Of a stretch of 64,000 nucleotides of DNA, positions 53,434-62,363 are shown piece by piece; positions within the stretch are counted from its first letter, which is position 1, and each line of letters begins with the position of its first letter. Source of the DNA: UBA9676 sp963837105 (GTDB lineage Bacteria; Actinomycetota; Actinomycetes; Streptosporangiales; Streptosporangiaceae); contig CAWIMG010000001.1 in NCBI GenBank assembly GCA_963837105.1, forward strand, positions 62,001 to 126,000, read 5' to 3'. Made by a program: the position numbers and the translations under genes. The notes beneath the pieces are model-generated. The model was given only the letters and a program-made list of their open reading frames with translations. It was not told the DNA's origin and ran no database searches.

Positions 53434-55566
53434 ATGGACACGACCCTCGCCCGCCCACCCATCGGCCAGATGCTTGATGGGCGCTACCGGGTCGAGTCCC
53501 TGATCGCCCGCGGCGGCATGGCCACCGTCTACCTCGGCACCGACACCCGGCTCGACCGGACGGTCGCGCTGAAGATCATGCACGCCGAGCTGGCCACCGA
53601 CGAGGACTTCGTGCGCCGGTTCGTCAGCGAGGCCAGATCCGTCGCCCGGCTGTCACATCCCAACGTGGTGACGGTATTCGACCAGGGCGCGGACGGGCGG
53701 ACGCTGTACCTGGCGATGGAGTACGTGCCCGGCCGGACACTGCGGGACCTGCTGACCGAGCAGGGCAGGCTGAGCCCACGCGAGGCGCTGGACATCATGG
53801 AGGGTGTGCTGGCGGGCCTGGCGGCCGCGCACCAGGCCGGGATCGCCCATCGCGACGTGAAGCCGGAGAACGTCCTGCTCACCGACGCCCGGGTGGTCAA
53901 GGTAGCCGACTTCGGGCTGGCCCGGCTGGTGGCCGCGGCCAGCCAGACCAAGAGCGGGATGATCATTGGCACGGCGGCCTACCTGGCGCCGGAGCAGGTG
54001 TCCGGCGGAACCGCCGACGCGCGCACCGACGTCTACGCGTCCGGTGTGATGCTGTTCGAGCTGCTCACCGGCCGCCAGCCGCACACCGGCGAGAACCCGC
54101 TGGCGGTAGCCCACAAGCATGTCGACGAGGTCGTGCCCCCGCCGTCATCGATCGTGCCCGGGCTCCCGCCCGCCCTGGACACCCTCGTCGCGCTGGCGAC
54201 CAGCCGCGACCCCGAACTGCGGCCCGGCGACGCCGGCCAGTTCCTGCGGGCCATCACCGGGGTCCGGCACGGCCTGCCGCTGGACGGGATCCCGGGTGGG
54301 CCGGTGGCCGGTGGGTACCAGCCGGTGACGGGGTATCCGCTCGCCCCGGTCACCGGTGCCCGGCCCGGGAGCGTGCCCAGCTCGATGGCGGACACCGTGC
54401 TGCCCGCCGGGCCGCTGGTGCCAGCCCAGGGCGAGCTGCCGGCCCAGGACCCGGGCTGGCCGGAGCAGCCGCCCGTGGCACGCGACCTGATTCCGGGGAT
54501 GGCGCCGCCCGCCCGGCAGTCGTTCGGCGCGCCGCCCGCGGTGCTGACGGGCGCGGTCACGCCGCATCTCCAGCCGGGGTACCCGGCCGATGGCCAGCCC
54601 ACCGGTGGCAGCCAGCACACGCTGATCGTCAGCGGCACGGCCGGCCCGTACGGCCCGCCGGCTCGGTACCACCATCGGGAGTCCGGGCTGCAGCAGTGGC
54701 TGTTCGGCCGACGGCTGGGCTACCTCGCCGCCGGGCTCGCCATCGTCCTCTTGTTCGGCCTGCTCGGCTGGTGGCTCACCGCCGGCCGGTACCGCACGGT
54801 GCCGCGGGTGGCCAGCCTGACCGTAGCCACCGCCCGGGCCGAGCTGACCGCGGCCGGCTTCACCGTCAGCACCGGCAAGGCGCTGCTGGACAACCAGGTC
54901 GCCAGGGGCACGGTGATCCGCACGGTGCCGTCAGCCGGGGCCCGGGTCGGCAACGGCAGCCGGGTCATCCTGATCCCGTCGGCCGGGCCGCACATGCTCG
55001 CTGTCCCGCAGGTGACCGGGCAGGGCCTGGCCACCGCGGAGCAGGCGCTACGGCATGCCGGGCTCACCGTCGGCAAGGTCAGGACCGCACCGTCGGCCAC
55101 CATCCCGGCCGGCATCGTGATCAGCACCGGCCCGCCGGCCGGGGCCATGCAGGCCCAGCCGGATCCGGTGTCGCTGGTGGTCAGCGCGGGCCCGCCGGTG
55201 CCTGATTTCGTCGGCCAGCCGGCCGGGGCGGCCGAGCAGTGGGCCCAGGCCAATGGGGTCTCGCTGGACGAGGTCACCACCGCCCACAGCGACCTGCCGG
55301 CCGGGACGGTCACGCACCAGTCGCTGCCCCCGGGCAGCGCCTTCACCCGGGGCCAGGTCATCATCGTCAAGATCTCCCCCGGGCCGCCGCAGGTGCGCAT
55401 TCCCAACGTGGACGGGATGCCGGTCGACCAGGCGACGCATCTGCTGGAGAGCCTCGGCTTCTCGGTCAATGTCAACCAGATCGGGCCGGCGCAGACGGTG
55501 TTCAACTACAGCCCGAACGGCCAGGCCCCCAAGGGCAGCACCATCACCCTCTGGGTCGGCCTGTAA
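53434..55566 (+). CDS. PASTA-domain serine/threonine protein kinase (PknL-like)
   Basis: A membrane kinase of 710 residues. The kinase domain has the Gly loop ARGGMATVY (26-33), Lys47 in VALKIM, the catalytic loop HRDVKPEN (139-146), DFG 159-161 and the activation-segment end GTAAYLAPEQ. A Pro-rich juxtamembrane stretch (about 285-425) leads to one membrane helix (429-449) and about four extracytoplasmic PASTA repeats (455-710), which sense peptidoglycan fragments in this family. ATG 53434 matches the usual MDTTL start; ATG 53416 and GTG 53410 are open alternatives. Neighbouring Rv2175c-like and polyprenyl synthase genes match the mycobacterial pknL locus. Confidence 0.93.
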   Translation: MDTTLARPPIGQMLDGRYRVESLIARGGMATVYLGTDTRLDRTVALKIMHAELATDEDFVRRFVSEARSVARLSHPNVVTVFDQGADGRTLYLAMEYVPGRTLRDLLTEQGRLSPREALDIMEGVLAGLAAAHQAGIAHRDVKPENVLLTDARVVKVADFGLARLVAAASQTKSGMIIGTAAYLAPEQVSGGTADARTDVYASGVMLFELLTGRQPHTGENPLAVAHKHVDEVVPPPSSIVPGLPPALDTLVALATSRDPELRPGDAGQFLRAITGVRHGLPLDGIPGGPVAGGYQPVTGYPLAPVTGARPGSVPSSMADTVLPAGPLVPAQGELPAQDPGWPEQPPVARDLIPGMAPPARQSFGAPPAVLTGAVTPHLQPGYPADGQPTGGSQHTLIVSGTAGPYGPPARYHHRESGLQQWLFGRRLGYLAAGLAIVLLFGLLGWWLTAGRYRTVPRVASLTVATARAELTAAGFTVSTGKALLDNQVARGTVIRTVPSAGARVGNGSRVILIPSAGPHMLAVPQVTGQGLATAEQALRHAGLTVGKVRTAPSATIPAGIVISTGPPAGAMQAQPDPVSLVVSAGPPVPDFVGQPAGAAEQWAQANGVSLDEVTTAHSDLPAGTVTHQSLPPGSAFTRGQVIIVKISPGPPQVRIPNVDGMPVDQATHLLESLGFSVNVNQIGPAQTVFNYSPNGQAPKGSTITLWVGL

Positions 55567-55582
55567 GCCCGGCCCCCCCGGG

Positions 55583-57279
55583 TCAGCAGGTCTGCGTCTG
55601 CGGGTTGCCGTCGGCGGGTTGCCGTCGGCGGCCTGCGCCACCGTCACCGAATCGGCCGGAGCGGGCTGGCCGGATGGCAGCGGCTGCTGGGCCCCGGCAT
55701 CCCCGGCCGTCTCATCCGCGCGGCTGGTCTCCTGCTGGCCGGTGTCCCGGCGGCGGCCGATTGGCTTGCGGAACGCGAGGGCGAGCGTCATGCACGCCAG
55801 CGGCACCGCGGGCAGCACATACCGGTAGGTGTACTCGTGCTCGGCCGTTGGCACCACCATGATGATCACGGCCGACACCCAGAGCAGGATCGCGGCCGGT
55901 GACCGGCGGCTGGGAATCAGGATCCCGGCCAGCCCGGCCAGCATGATCGCCCCGAACAGCGGGCCGGGCAGGTAGAACCCGTGCTGGTAGATGTTCACCA
56001 CGGTCACGTACGGCTCCACCAGCCGGGTCCCGAAGTGGTAGCCGAGATAGGACGAGACACCCTGGCTGTTGCCCGTGTACGCCTGGATCGAGCCGACGGC
56101 GTATCTGAGCTCAGGCGGGCTCAGGTTGGCCGAACTGGGTGTGTAGTCCAGGAACCGCAGCGAGTTGTCGGTGTGCAGGAAGGGCGTCAGGGTCTCCGAC
56201 CAGAGAGTGGTGGCATAGGCCACCGGCTGGGCCTCGATGGCCTTGATCGCGAACCTCAGCGCCCGGGCGTTGTTCGCCGGGGTGAACGCGGCCGTGTCGG
56301 GGACGAAGCCGCTGGTGGTGCCCTGCCACGCCCAGATGCGGTGGTTCCAGAGGTAACGCTTGGGCTGGCGGCGCAGCGCCGGGTTGGCCAGGGCCAGCGG
56401 GCCGGGCTGAGCGTTCGGGCACAGTGCCTGCAGGCTGGCGGGCGGCTTGATCACCTGGCAGTTGGCGAAGGACATCGTCCGCGACCACAGGAACAGCCCG
56501 TTGCTGTTGGTCATGTTGAACGGGCCATGTACCGCCGCGAACCAGCTCACGTAGCCCAGCACCGGCACCAGCCCGGCCACCAGGGCCGCGCCCGCCCGGC
56601 GCCAGCCCACCCGGATGACCAACAGGTAGATCGGGATCAGGATGACCAGCGGCAGGACGGTGGGGCGGACGACGGTGGCCGCGCCCATCAGCAGGCCGGC
56701 CGTGGCCGACCGCCATAGCGACGGCGAGGTGCGGGTCAGCAGCAACGTGAACGCCCCGACCATGAGCACCATGGCCAGCAGGTCTGCCATGATCAGGTGC
56801 TCGATGACCAGTTGCGAGGGATCGAACAGGACCGGCATGGCGGCCAGCGTGGCGGCCCATTCCGGCAGGCCGTACCGGCGCAGCACCGCGTACACCATGC
56901 CCGCCACCACCAGTCCCAGCAGGTGCTGGAGGATCACCACCAGAACCAGTGAACGGAACGGCAGCAGCAGCCACAAGAACAGTGAATAGCCGCTGGGGTT
57001 GACCACATTCGGCGACAGGTGGACGGCGCCCCACAGGTAATCGAAGGAATCCAGCCGGAACACCATCGCCGGGCGGTAGGCGAGCATGATCAGCACCCTG
57101 ACGGCGGCGGCCAGCACCAGCGCCAGCGTGAACAGCCGGTGCCTGCGGATCAGGCTGGCCAGCCACGCCACCGCCCGGCGCGGTCCCCGCAGTGGCGACG
57201 GTGGCGGCGGTGGTGCGGCGGCCGGATCCCCGGCGCTGGCACCGTGCTGGCTGCCCGCGTTGTCCCTGAGGGTCGTCAC
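55583..57279 (-). pseudogene. GT39-like membrane glycosyltransferase, frameshift near the end
   Basis: An integral membrane protein of about 565 residues with the dolichol-phosphate-mannose-protein mannosyltransferase-like layout: a first helix, then RLDSFDYLWGAVHLSPNVVN with the acidic loop, then about ten helices (e.g. VILQHLLGLVVAGMVYAVL). The start GTG 57279 has GAGGAGAGT upstream. The natural end is ADGNPQTQTC with TGA at 55583-55585, 16 bases from the kinase stop. A 14-base tandem duplication (55601-55614 and 55615-55628) shifts the frame; one added base would make it 15 and restore that end. As read, the frame runs 519 bases into the kinase gene on the other strand, which is unlikely to be real. 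The sugar acceptor is unknown. Confidence 0.8.
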
Positions 57280-57484
57280 ACACTCTCCTCGCCTGGTCCG
57301 GCGGTCCCGCGTGGGCCGGGGCCGTCCTTGCCTGGCGCGTCGTCGCGGGCGATGCCTGGCAGTCGCCCGTTCACCCGTGGGCACGGAAACGGTACCGCAA
57401 ACGGGTGGTAATCCAGCGGCAGTCAGCAAACAAGCGCCGATGACGACGGTACGATTCGAACCCGGCTAGCGGGGCCAAGGGGAG

Positions 57485-57736
57485 TTGCCTGGTGAGCGGA
57501 ACTGTGGCCACGACCGGGACCGGCGGGCTGCGCAGCGACCCCAGGTGCCGGCCGTGCGGGCCGCCTGGCAGCAGGCCTTCAGCCACGCCCAGTACCTGCT
57601 GCTCTCGCACAGGAACACACTCCGGGTGGCGTGGACCCCGGCGCTGCACGCCTACCTGGCCAGCAACTTCCGGCTGGTCCTGATCGGCCGGCACTACCAG
57701 GCGTGCAAACGCCGCCCGCATCCGCTCGGCTCCTGA
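57485..57736 (+). pseudogene. Possible C-terminal remnant of a membrane glycosyltransferase
   Basis: The segment AWQQAFSHAQYLLLSHRNTL then RVAWTPALHAYLASNFRLVL resembles the end of GT39-like transferases, where a W-x-P-x-L-x-x-YL-x-x-x-F pattern is common. There is no plausible N-terminus: the upstream codons are Arg/Pro-rich and no ribosome site is seen. It could be debris of a paralogue of the gene at 55583-57279, or a chance frame. Confidence 0.25.
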
Positions 57737-57813
57737 CCAGGCCGGCGATCCCGGCCCTGCCGGGCCGGGCTTCCGCGCGCTTCCCGGGCCGGCGATGCGC
57801 TAGGCTGCCTCCC

Positions 57814-57888
57814 ATGCACGCGCAGTTCTGGTTTTGGTATGGCTACCGGCCCGGCACCCGGACGGTCGCCCGCCAGACTGTGCGCTGA
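57814..57888 (+). CDS. Aromatic-amino-acid leader peptide of aroF
   Basis: A 24-codon reading frame, MHAQFWFWYGYRPGTRTVAR and four more residues, with Phe-Trp-Phe-Trp-Tyr-Gly-Tyr at codons 5-11. Seven aromatics so close together are typical of an attenuator peptide sensing charged tRNA for Phe, Trp and Tyr. TAGGCT (57801-57806), a -10-like element, ends 7 bases before the ATG, so the transcript may be leaderless. It is followed by the terminator at 57905-57934 and then aroF. Confidence 0.85.
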   Translation: MHAQFWFWYGYRPGTRTVARQTVR

Positions 57889-57904
57889 CGCGAGAGACCT
57901 GACA

Positions 57905-57934
57905 AGCCCCGGGCCGGAAGCCCGGGGCTTTTTC
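57905..57934 (+). terminator. Attenuator terminator before aroF
   Basis: AAGCCCCGGGC (57905-57915) and GCCCGGGGCTT (57921-57931) form a perfect 11-bp stem with a 5-base loop, followed by TTTTT (57930-57934). This is the only classic stem-plus-T-run terminator seen in the window. CCGGGCCGG (57910-57918), in its left arm and loop, is the exact complement of CCGGCCCGG (57846-57854) within the leader frame, which allows an alternative fold. Confidence 0.9.
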
Positions 57935-57958
57935 GTTGACGGCGACAGGAGAAGCCCG

Positions 57959-59014
57959 ATGGTCGTGGTGATGGCCCCCGAGGCCACCCAGCAGGATGTG
58001 AGCACGATCGTGGAACTGGTCCGCGCGGCGGGCGGTGACGCGTTCGTGAGCAGGGGGGTTTCGCGCACGATCGTGGGACTGGTCGGGGATGTGGACGAGT
58101 TCGGCGCTCTCAACCTGCGCAGCCGCAGCGGCGTGCTGGACGTGGTGCGGATTTCCGTCCCCTACAAGCTGATCAGCCGGGAGCATCATCCCGACCGGTC
58201 GGTCATCAAGGTCGGCGGGGTGCCGATCGGCCCGGACACGCTGACCGTTATCGCCGGGCCGTGCGCGGTCGAGACTCCCGAGCAGACGCTCACCGCCGCC
58301 CGGATGGCCAAGGCGGCCGGCGCGAGCCTGCTGCGCGGCGGCGCCTTCAAGCCCCGCACCTCCCCCTACGCCTACCAGGGCCTGGGTGAGGCGGGCCTGA
58401 AGATACTGGCCGAGGTGCGGGCGGAAACCGGCCTGCCGGTGGTGACCGAGGTGATCGACCCGGCCACCGTCGATCTGGTCGCTTCCTACGCGGACATGCT
58501 CCAGGTCGGCACCCGCAACATGCAGAACTTCGCCCTGCTGCAGGCCGTCGGCGCGGCCGCCAAGCCGGTCCTGCTCAAGCGGGGCATGAGCGCCACCATC
58601 GAGGAATGGCTGATGGCGGCCGAGTACATCGCCCAGCGCGGCAACCTCGACATCGTGCTGTGCGAGCGCGGCATCCGCACCTTCGAGCAGGCGACCCGCA
58701 ACACCCTGGACATCAGCGCGGTGCCGGTGGCCCAGCGGCTGTCACACCTGCCGGTGATCGTGGACCCGTCGCACTCCGGCGGCCGCCGGGACCTGGTGCT
58801 GCCGCTGACCAGGGCGGCGATCGCGGTCGGCGCCGACGGCGTCATCATCGACGTCCACCCGGAGCCCAAGCTGGCCCTGTGCGACGGGGATCAGGCGCTG
58901 GTCGAGTCCGACATCCGGGAGATCGCCAGCATCGCCGCGCACCTGTCCCCGCTGATGGGCCGCACGCTCACGCCCGCGCCGGAGCCCGCCCGCCAGCCGG
59001 CCGGGGTGGGCTGA
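57959..59014 (+). CDS. aroF: DAHP synthase, type I-beta with N-terminal ferredoxin-like domain
   Basis: The first enzyme of the shikimate pathway, condensing PEP and erythrose 4-phosphate (351 residues). The first 75 residues form a ferredoxin-like regulatory domain (VVMAPEATQQDVSTIVELVR), known in Thermotoga to mediate Tyr feedback. The catalytic barrel has IAGPCAVE (99-105), GGAFKPRTSPYAYQG, GTRNMQNF, LCERGIRTFE and DPSHSGGRRD. The start ATG 57959 has ACAGGAGAAG upstream. It is preceded by a Trp/Phe/Tyr attenuator, so it is controlled at both transcript and enzyme level. Many actinomycetes have a type II enzyme at this position next to pknL. Confidence 0.94.
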   Translation: MVVVMAPEATQQDVSTIVELVRAAGGDAFVSRGVSRTIVGLVGDVDEFGALNLRSRSGVLDVVRISVPYKLISREHHPDRSVIKVGGVPIGPDTLTVIAGPCAVETPEQTLTAARMAKAAGASLLRGGAFKPRTSPYAYQGLGEAGLKILAEVRAETGLPVVTEVIDPATVDLVASYADMLQVGTRNMQNFALLQAVGAAAKPVLLKRGMSATIEEWLMAAEYIAQRGNLDIVLCERGIRTFEQATRNTLDISAVPVAQRLSHLPVIVDPSHSGGRRDLVLPLTRAAIAVGADGVIIDVHPEPKLALCDGDQALVESDIREIASIAAHLSPLMGRTLTPAPEPARQPAGVG

Positions 59015-59056
59015 GGACGCGGGCCGTGCCGCTGGCCAGCCGGATTGGCGCCGCCT

Positions 59057-60310
59057 TCAGCCGCGCTGGCTGATCCACACCGACACCTGGGCCGGTTCCA
59101 GGACCGTGCGCACGACACCGGCCAGGTCGTCCCGCACCGAGTCCAGGTTGACGTCGTCCTGCAAGCGGGCGGCGAACGCGGCCACGGTCCGGTCGGCGTC
59201 ATACCGGGCCCGGTTGAACCGCCGGTCCACCAGCCGCTGCACCCAGCGGCGGACCGGGTTGAACAAGGCCGCGGCTGCCAGCGTGGCCGCGGCCACCGCC
59301 ACCGGGGATGACAGCGGCAGGACCCGGGTGGCCAGCAGCACCAGCCCGGCGTAGACGCCGACCAGCAGGCCGGTCACGATCGCGTACCCGAGGGTGCGGC
59401 TGATGATCCGGTCGATGTCATACAGCCGGTACTTCAGGATCGCCACCCCGATGCAGACGGGCAGCGCCGCGACGCCGACAAATACGACGTCGACCACCGC
59501 CGCGAGGACTGGCGACCCCGACTTGTCCAGGGTCCCCACGATGACGGTGACCGCCAGGGCGGCCATGCACACGGCCGCACCGCTCATCAGCCACTTGAGC
59601 TGCTGCCGGCGCTCCCCGGATGCGCGGCGCCAGGACAGCACCTGGTCGGCCACGAACACCAGCCAGAACACCACCAGCACCGGCAAGATGACCCCCTCGA
59701 CCGAGCCCAGCCACGCCGGACTGCCCGCCAGCCCACTGCTCGCCGGGGCGTCCACCGCCTGCAGGTCACCGCCGGGAGCGAGATGGATATCGCCCGCGGC
59801 GACGGCACCGACCGTCACCGTGTAGATGCTCAGCGGCAAGCACGCGCCAACCACCAGGTAGGCCCACAGCACCGGCCGCCAGCGGGGCGAGGGCAACCGG
59901 CCATCCGGGAACAGCAGGATCACCAGCGGAAGCGCCAGGAACAGCCAGACCCAGGCCGGGGCGAGGAACACGCCCACCACGGCCAGCGGCAGGTGGTGAC
60001 CGAGCCGGTAGCTGAGCCATGCGTAGTCTGCCCCGACGCCGCCAAGCGCTAGCAGCGCCACCAGCCCGAGAAACATCCAGCCGATTGGATTACCGGGCTG
60101 GCGCCGCGCCACCACGAAGCCGACGAGTGCCACCGGCAGCAGAACGATGAAGGCAACGAGATTCTCGCCGTAGCCGGACCCCGCGTACCGGGTCGCAACA
60201 CCCAGCGGCAGGTCGGCGACCGAGAGAAGGATGATCAGCACAAGCAGCGACCACGCGGCCACCACGGGAGCTGTCACCCGGTCACGGCGCCCCGCCGTGC
60301 CGGCGCTCAC
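59057..60310 (-). CDS. Sensor-like multi-pass membrane protein without kinase domain
   Basis: A 417-residue protein with about ten hydrophobic segments (AAWSLLVLIILLSVADLPLG onwards) and a cytoplasmic end, RRWVQRLVDRRFNRARYDADRTVAAFAARLQDDVNLDSV. This end is the linker found before the histidine-kinase core in a large group of actinobacterial sensor kinases, including the KYRLYDIDRIISRTL motif. Here the protein stops just after it (EPAQVSVWISQRG), so no HisKA or ATPase domain follows and no response regulator is adjacent. Kinase-less versions are known in actinobacteria. It is convergent with aroF. Confidence 0.8.
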   Translation of the reverse strand: MSAGTAGRRDRVTAPVVAAWSLLVLIILLSVADLPLGVATRYAGSGYGENLVAFIVLLPVALVGFVVARRQPGNPIGWMFLGLVALLALGGVGADYAWLSYRLGHHLPLAVVGVFLAPAWVWLFLALPLVILLFPDGRLPSPRWRPVLWAYLVVGACLPLSIYTVTVGAVAAGDIHLAPGGDLQAVDAPASSGLAGSPAWLGSVEGVILPVLVVFWLVFVADQVLSWRRASGERRQQLKWLMSGAAVCMAALAVTVIVGTLDKSGSPVLAAVVDVVFVGVAALPVCIGVAILKYRLYDIDRIISRTLGYAIVTGLLVGVYAGLVLLATRVLPLSSPVAVAAATLAAAALFNPVRRWVQRLVDRRFNRARYDADRTVAAFAARLQDDVNLDSVRDDLAGVVRTVLEPAQVSVWISQRG

Positions 60311-60425
60311 CGGGGCCTGCCCGCGAGCGGGCTGCGCTTGTCCCCCACAGGGCGCAACGCTACGCCCGGATCGTTCCGGAAACGTTACCGCTCAGCACCG
60401 AGCCCGGCGAGCCGACGCAAAGCAG

Positions 60426-61685
60426 CTACGACTGGTCGGGCCGGTATTCCTGGGCCAGCCCGGCCAGTTCCTCGGCCAGGTCGGCCGCTTCCAGCCGGGC
60501 CTCGATCCGGCGCAGGTCGTCGATCCGCGCCCGGGTCTCCACATGCCGGGGCAGCAGCAGCGTGCAGCAGTCCTGGTCCGGCAGTTCGGACAGGGCCAGG
60601 GTGCGGATCCGGCGGGCTTCGGCCATGGTCTCCACCTTGTCGGAGCCGATCAGCGGGCGCAGGATGGGCAGCTTCACCGCGTCGTCCAGGGCGGCCAGGT
60701 TCGCCAGCGTCTGGCTGCTGACCTGGCCCAGCGAGTCCCCGGTGACCAGCGCCGCCGCGCCGAGCCGGGCGGCAAGCACCTCGCCGGTCTTCAGCATGAT
60801 CCGGCGCTGGGCGACGATCTGCAGCCTGCTCGCCCCCGAACTGGCCAGCCGCTGCTGTGCCTTGCCGAACGCCACCACATACAGCCGCGACCCGCCCTGG
60901 AACCGGTCCAGCGTGTGCATCAGCGCGTACGCCTTGTAGACCGACTCCGGGCCGGTCAGCGGCATGCCGGAAAAGTGCAGGAAGTCGCAGCGCAGGCCGC
61001 GCCGCATCATCCGGTAGGCCGCCACCGGCGAGTCGATGCCGCCCGACATCAGCACCAGCGCCCGGCCGCTCATCCCGACCGGCAGCCCGCCCTGGCCCGG
61101 GTATCCCTCGGTGTAGACGAACACCTCACGCTGGTCCACCTCGATGAACACCGTCGTGTCCGGGCGGGACAGGTTCACCGGATAGCCGTACTCCCGCTGC
61201 ACGGCGCTGCCGATCCGGATGGCCAGCTCGGCCGAGGTCAGCGGGAAGCGCTTGTCGCGGCGGCGGGCGCGGACCGCGAACGACCCGGACTTGCCGGCCA
61301 TCAGGCCGACCGCCGCCGCCACCGCGGCATCCGGTTCCTTGGCCACCCGGACCGCGCGGCAGACCCGGGCGATGCCCATCACCTCCCGGGCCCGCTCGGC
61401 GACCTTGTCGGCCATGGCCGGATCCGGCTCCCCGGGCGGGGTGCGGACCACGATCACCCCGTCCCGCTGCCAGAACCGGAAGCCGTCGCCGACATCGCGC
61501 AGCGCCCGCCGCAGGTTGGCCTGCAGCATCCGCTCGAACTGGTGCCGGTTGCCACCCTTGAGCACGATCTCGCCCAGCTTCAGCAGCACGCACGGCTCGG
61601 GCTGCGGGCCGCTGGCAGCAGCCGCGGCCGGTGCGGTGGCAGCGGCGGGCGCGGCGCCGCCGCCCGCCAGGGGGGTGACCGGCAT
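60426..61685 (-). CDS. thiI: tRNA 4-thiouridine synthase ThiI
   Basis: Adenylates and thiolates U8 of tRNA and may act in thiazole synthesis. Of 419 residues the first 30 are an Ala/Pro-rich tail, then LLKLGEIVLKGGNRHQFE opens the ferredoxin-like and THUMP domains, and ALVLMSGGIDSPVAAY (PP-loop, 214-220) the ATP-pyrophosphatase. Cys373-Cys374 in DQDCCTLLLP corresponds to the catalytic disulfide Cys of E. coli. It lacks the C-terminal rhodanese domain, so sulfur must come from another carrier, as in Gram-positives. Confidence 0.94.
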   Translation of the reverse strand: MPVTPLAGGGAAPAAATAPAAAAASGPQPEPCVLLKLGEIVLKGGNRHQFERMLQANLRRALRDVGDGFRFWQRDGVIVVRTPPGEPDPAMADKVAERAREVMGIARVCRAVRVAKEPDAAVAAAVGLMAGKSGSFAVRARRRDKRFPLTSAELAIRIGSAVQREYGYPVNLSRPDTTVFIEVDQREVFVYTEGYPGQGGLPVGMSGRALVLMSGGIDSPVAAYRMMRRGLRCDFLHFSGMPLTGPESVYKAYALMHTLDRFQGGSRLYVVAFGKAQQRLASSGASRLQIVAQRRIMLKTGEVLAARLGAAALVTGDSLGQVSSQTLANLAALDDAVKLPILRPLIGSDKVETMAEARRIRTLALSELPDQDCCTLLLPRHVETRARIDDLRRIEARLEAADLAEELAGLAQEYRPDQS

Positions 61686-61763
61686 GATCCCAGTCTGCCA
61701 GGAGTTCAGCCCCGGCTGCGGCCGGTCACCTCGGCGGCCACGGCCGGCCGCCGGGTGAGGCCA

Positions 61764-62342
61764 TCACCGCGGGTGGGCGCGCAGCCAGTCCAGCACCTCC
61801 TGGGCGTGCTGGTTGGGCGGGAAGATGGGGTAGAAGACGTGCTCGATGACCCCATCGGTGACGATCAGGGTGAGCCGCCGGTACAGCGTCATCCCGTCCA
61901 CCTCGAACGTGGGCAGGCCCAGCGCGCCGGCCAGCGCCAGCCCCTCATCGGACAGCATGCTGAACGGCAGCCGCAGCCGGCTCACCGCTTCCTGCTGATA
62001 GTCGCTGGACTGGCTGGACATCCCGTACACCCGGGCGGCCCCGGCTCCGGCCAGCTCGGCCATCAGATCCCGGAACCCGCACGACTCCGGCGTGCAGCCG
62101 CGGGCACCGGGGATGTCATCCCAGCCTTCCGGCAGGTCCACCCCGGGCAGGCCGGTCATCGGGTAGAGGTAGATCACCGTCCGCCCGGCCCCGAGCGCGG
62201 CCAGCGGCACCTGGCCGCCGTCGGTGGCGGGCAGGGTCAGCGCGGGCATCGGCTGGCCGGGCAGGTGGTCCGCCGCGCCGTCGTCCTCCGGCACCGGCAG
62301 GCCGGGCGGCAGCGGGAACAGGTCTGCGGCATCGGTGTCCAT
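61764..62342 (-). CDS. Peroxiredoxin, AhpC/TSA (BCP-like) family
   Basis: A thioredoxin-fold peroxidase of 192 residues. The two-cysteine motif RGCTPESCGFRD (Cys83 peroxidatic, Cys88 resolving) follows TVIYLYPMTGLPG, as in the BCP/PrxQ group. The later YGMSSQSSDYQQEAVSRLRLPFSMLSD and LTLIVTDGVIEHVFYPIFPP are family-typical. It lies 21 bases after the acyl-CoA synthetase gene, so the two may be co-transcribed. Confidence 0.9.
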   Translation of the reverse strand: MDTDAADLFPLPPGLPVPEDDGAADHLPGQPMPALTLPATDGGQVPLAALGAGRTVIYLYPMTGLPGVDLPEGWDDIPGARGCTPESCGFRDLMAELAGAGAARVYGMSSQSSDYQQEAVSRLRLPFSMLSDEGLALAGALGLPTFEVDGMTLYRRLTLIVTDGVIEHVFYPIFPPNQHAQEVLDWLRAHPR

Positions 62343-62363
62343 GGCACTCTCCCGTCTGCGAGG

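Noticed and set aside
55048..55582. Extension of the glycosyltransferase frame through the kinase PASTA repeats
   Set aside because: The residues there are antisense of a conserved gene, and a one-base correction gives a natural stop at 55583.
57440..57475. tRNA T-arm-like sequence (GGGTTCGAATC on the minus strand)
   Set aside because: The bases after the loop do not pair to close the arm, and no acceptor or anticodon stems are found nearby.
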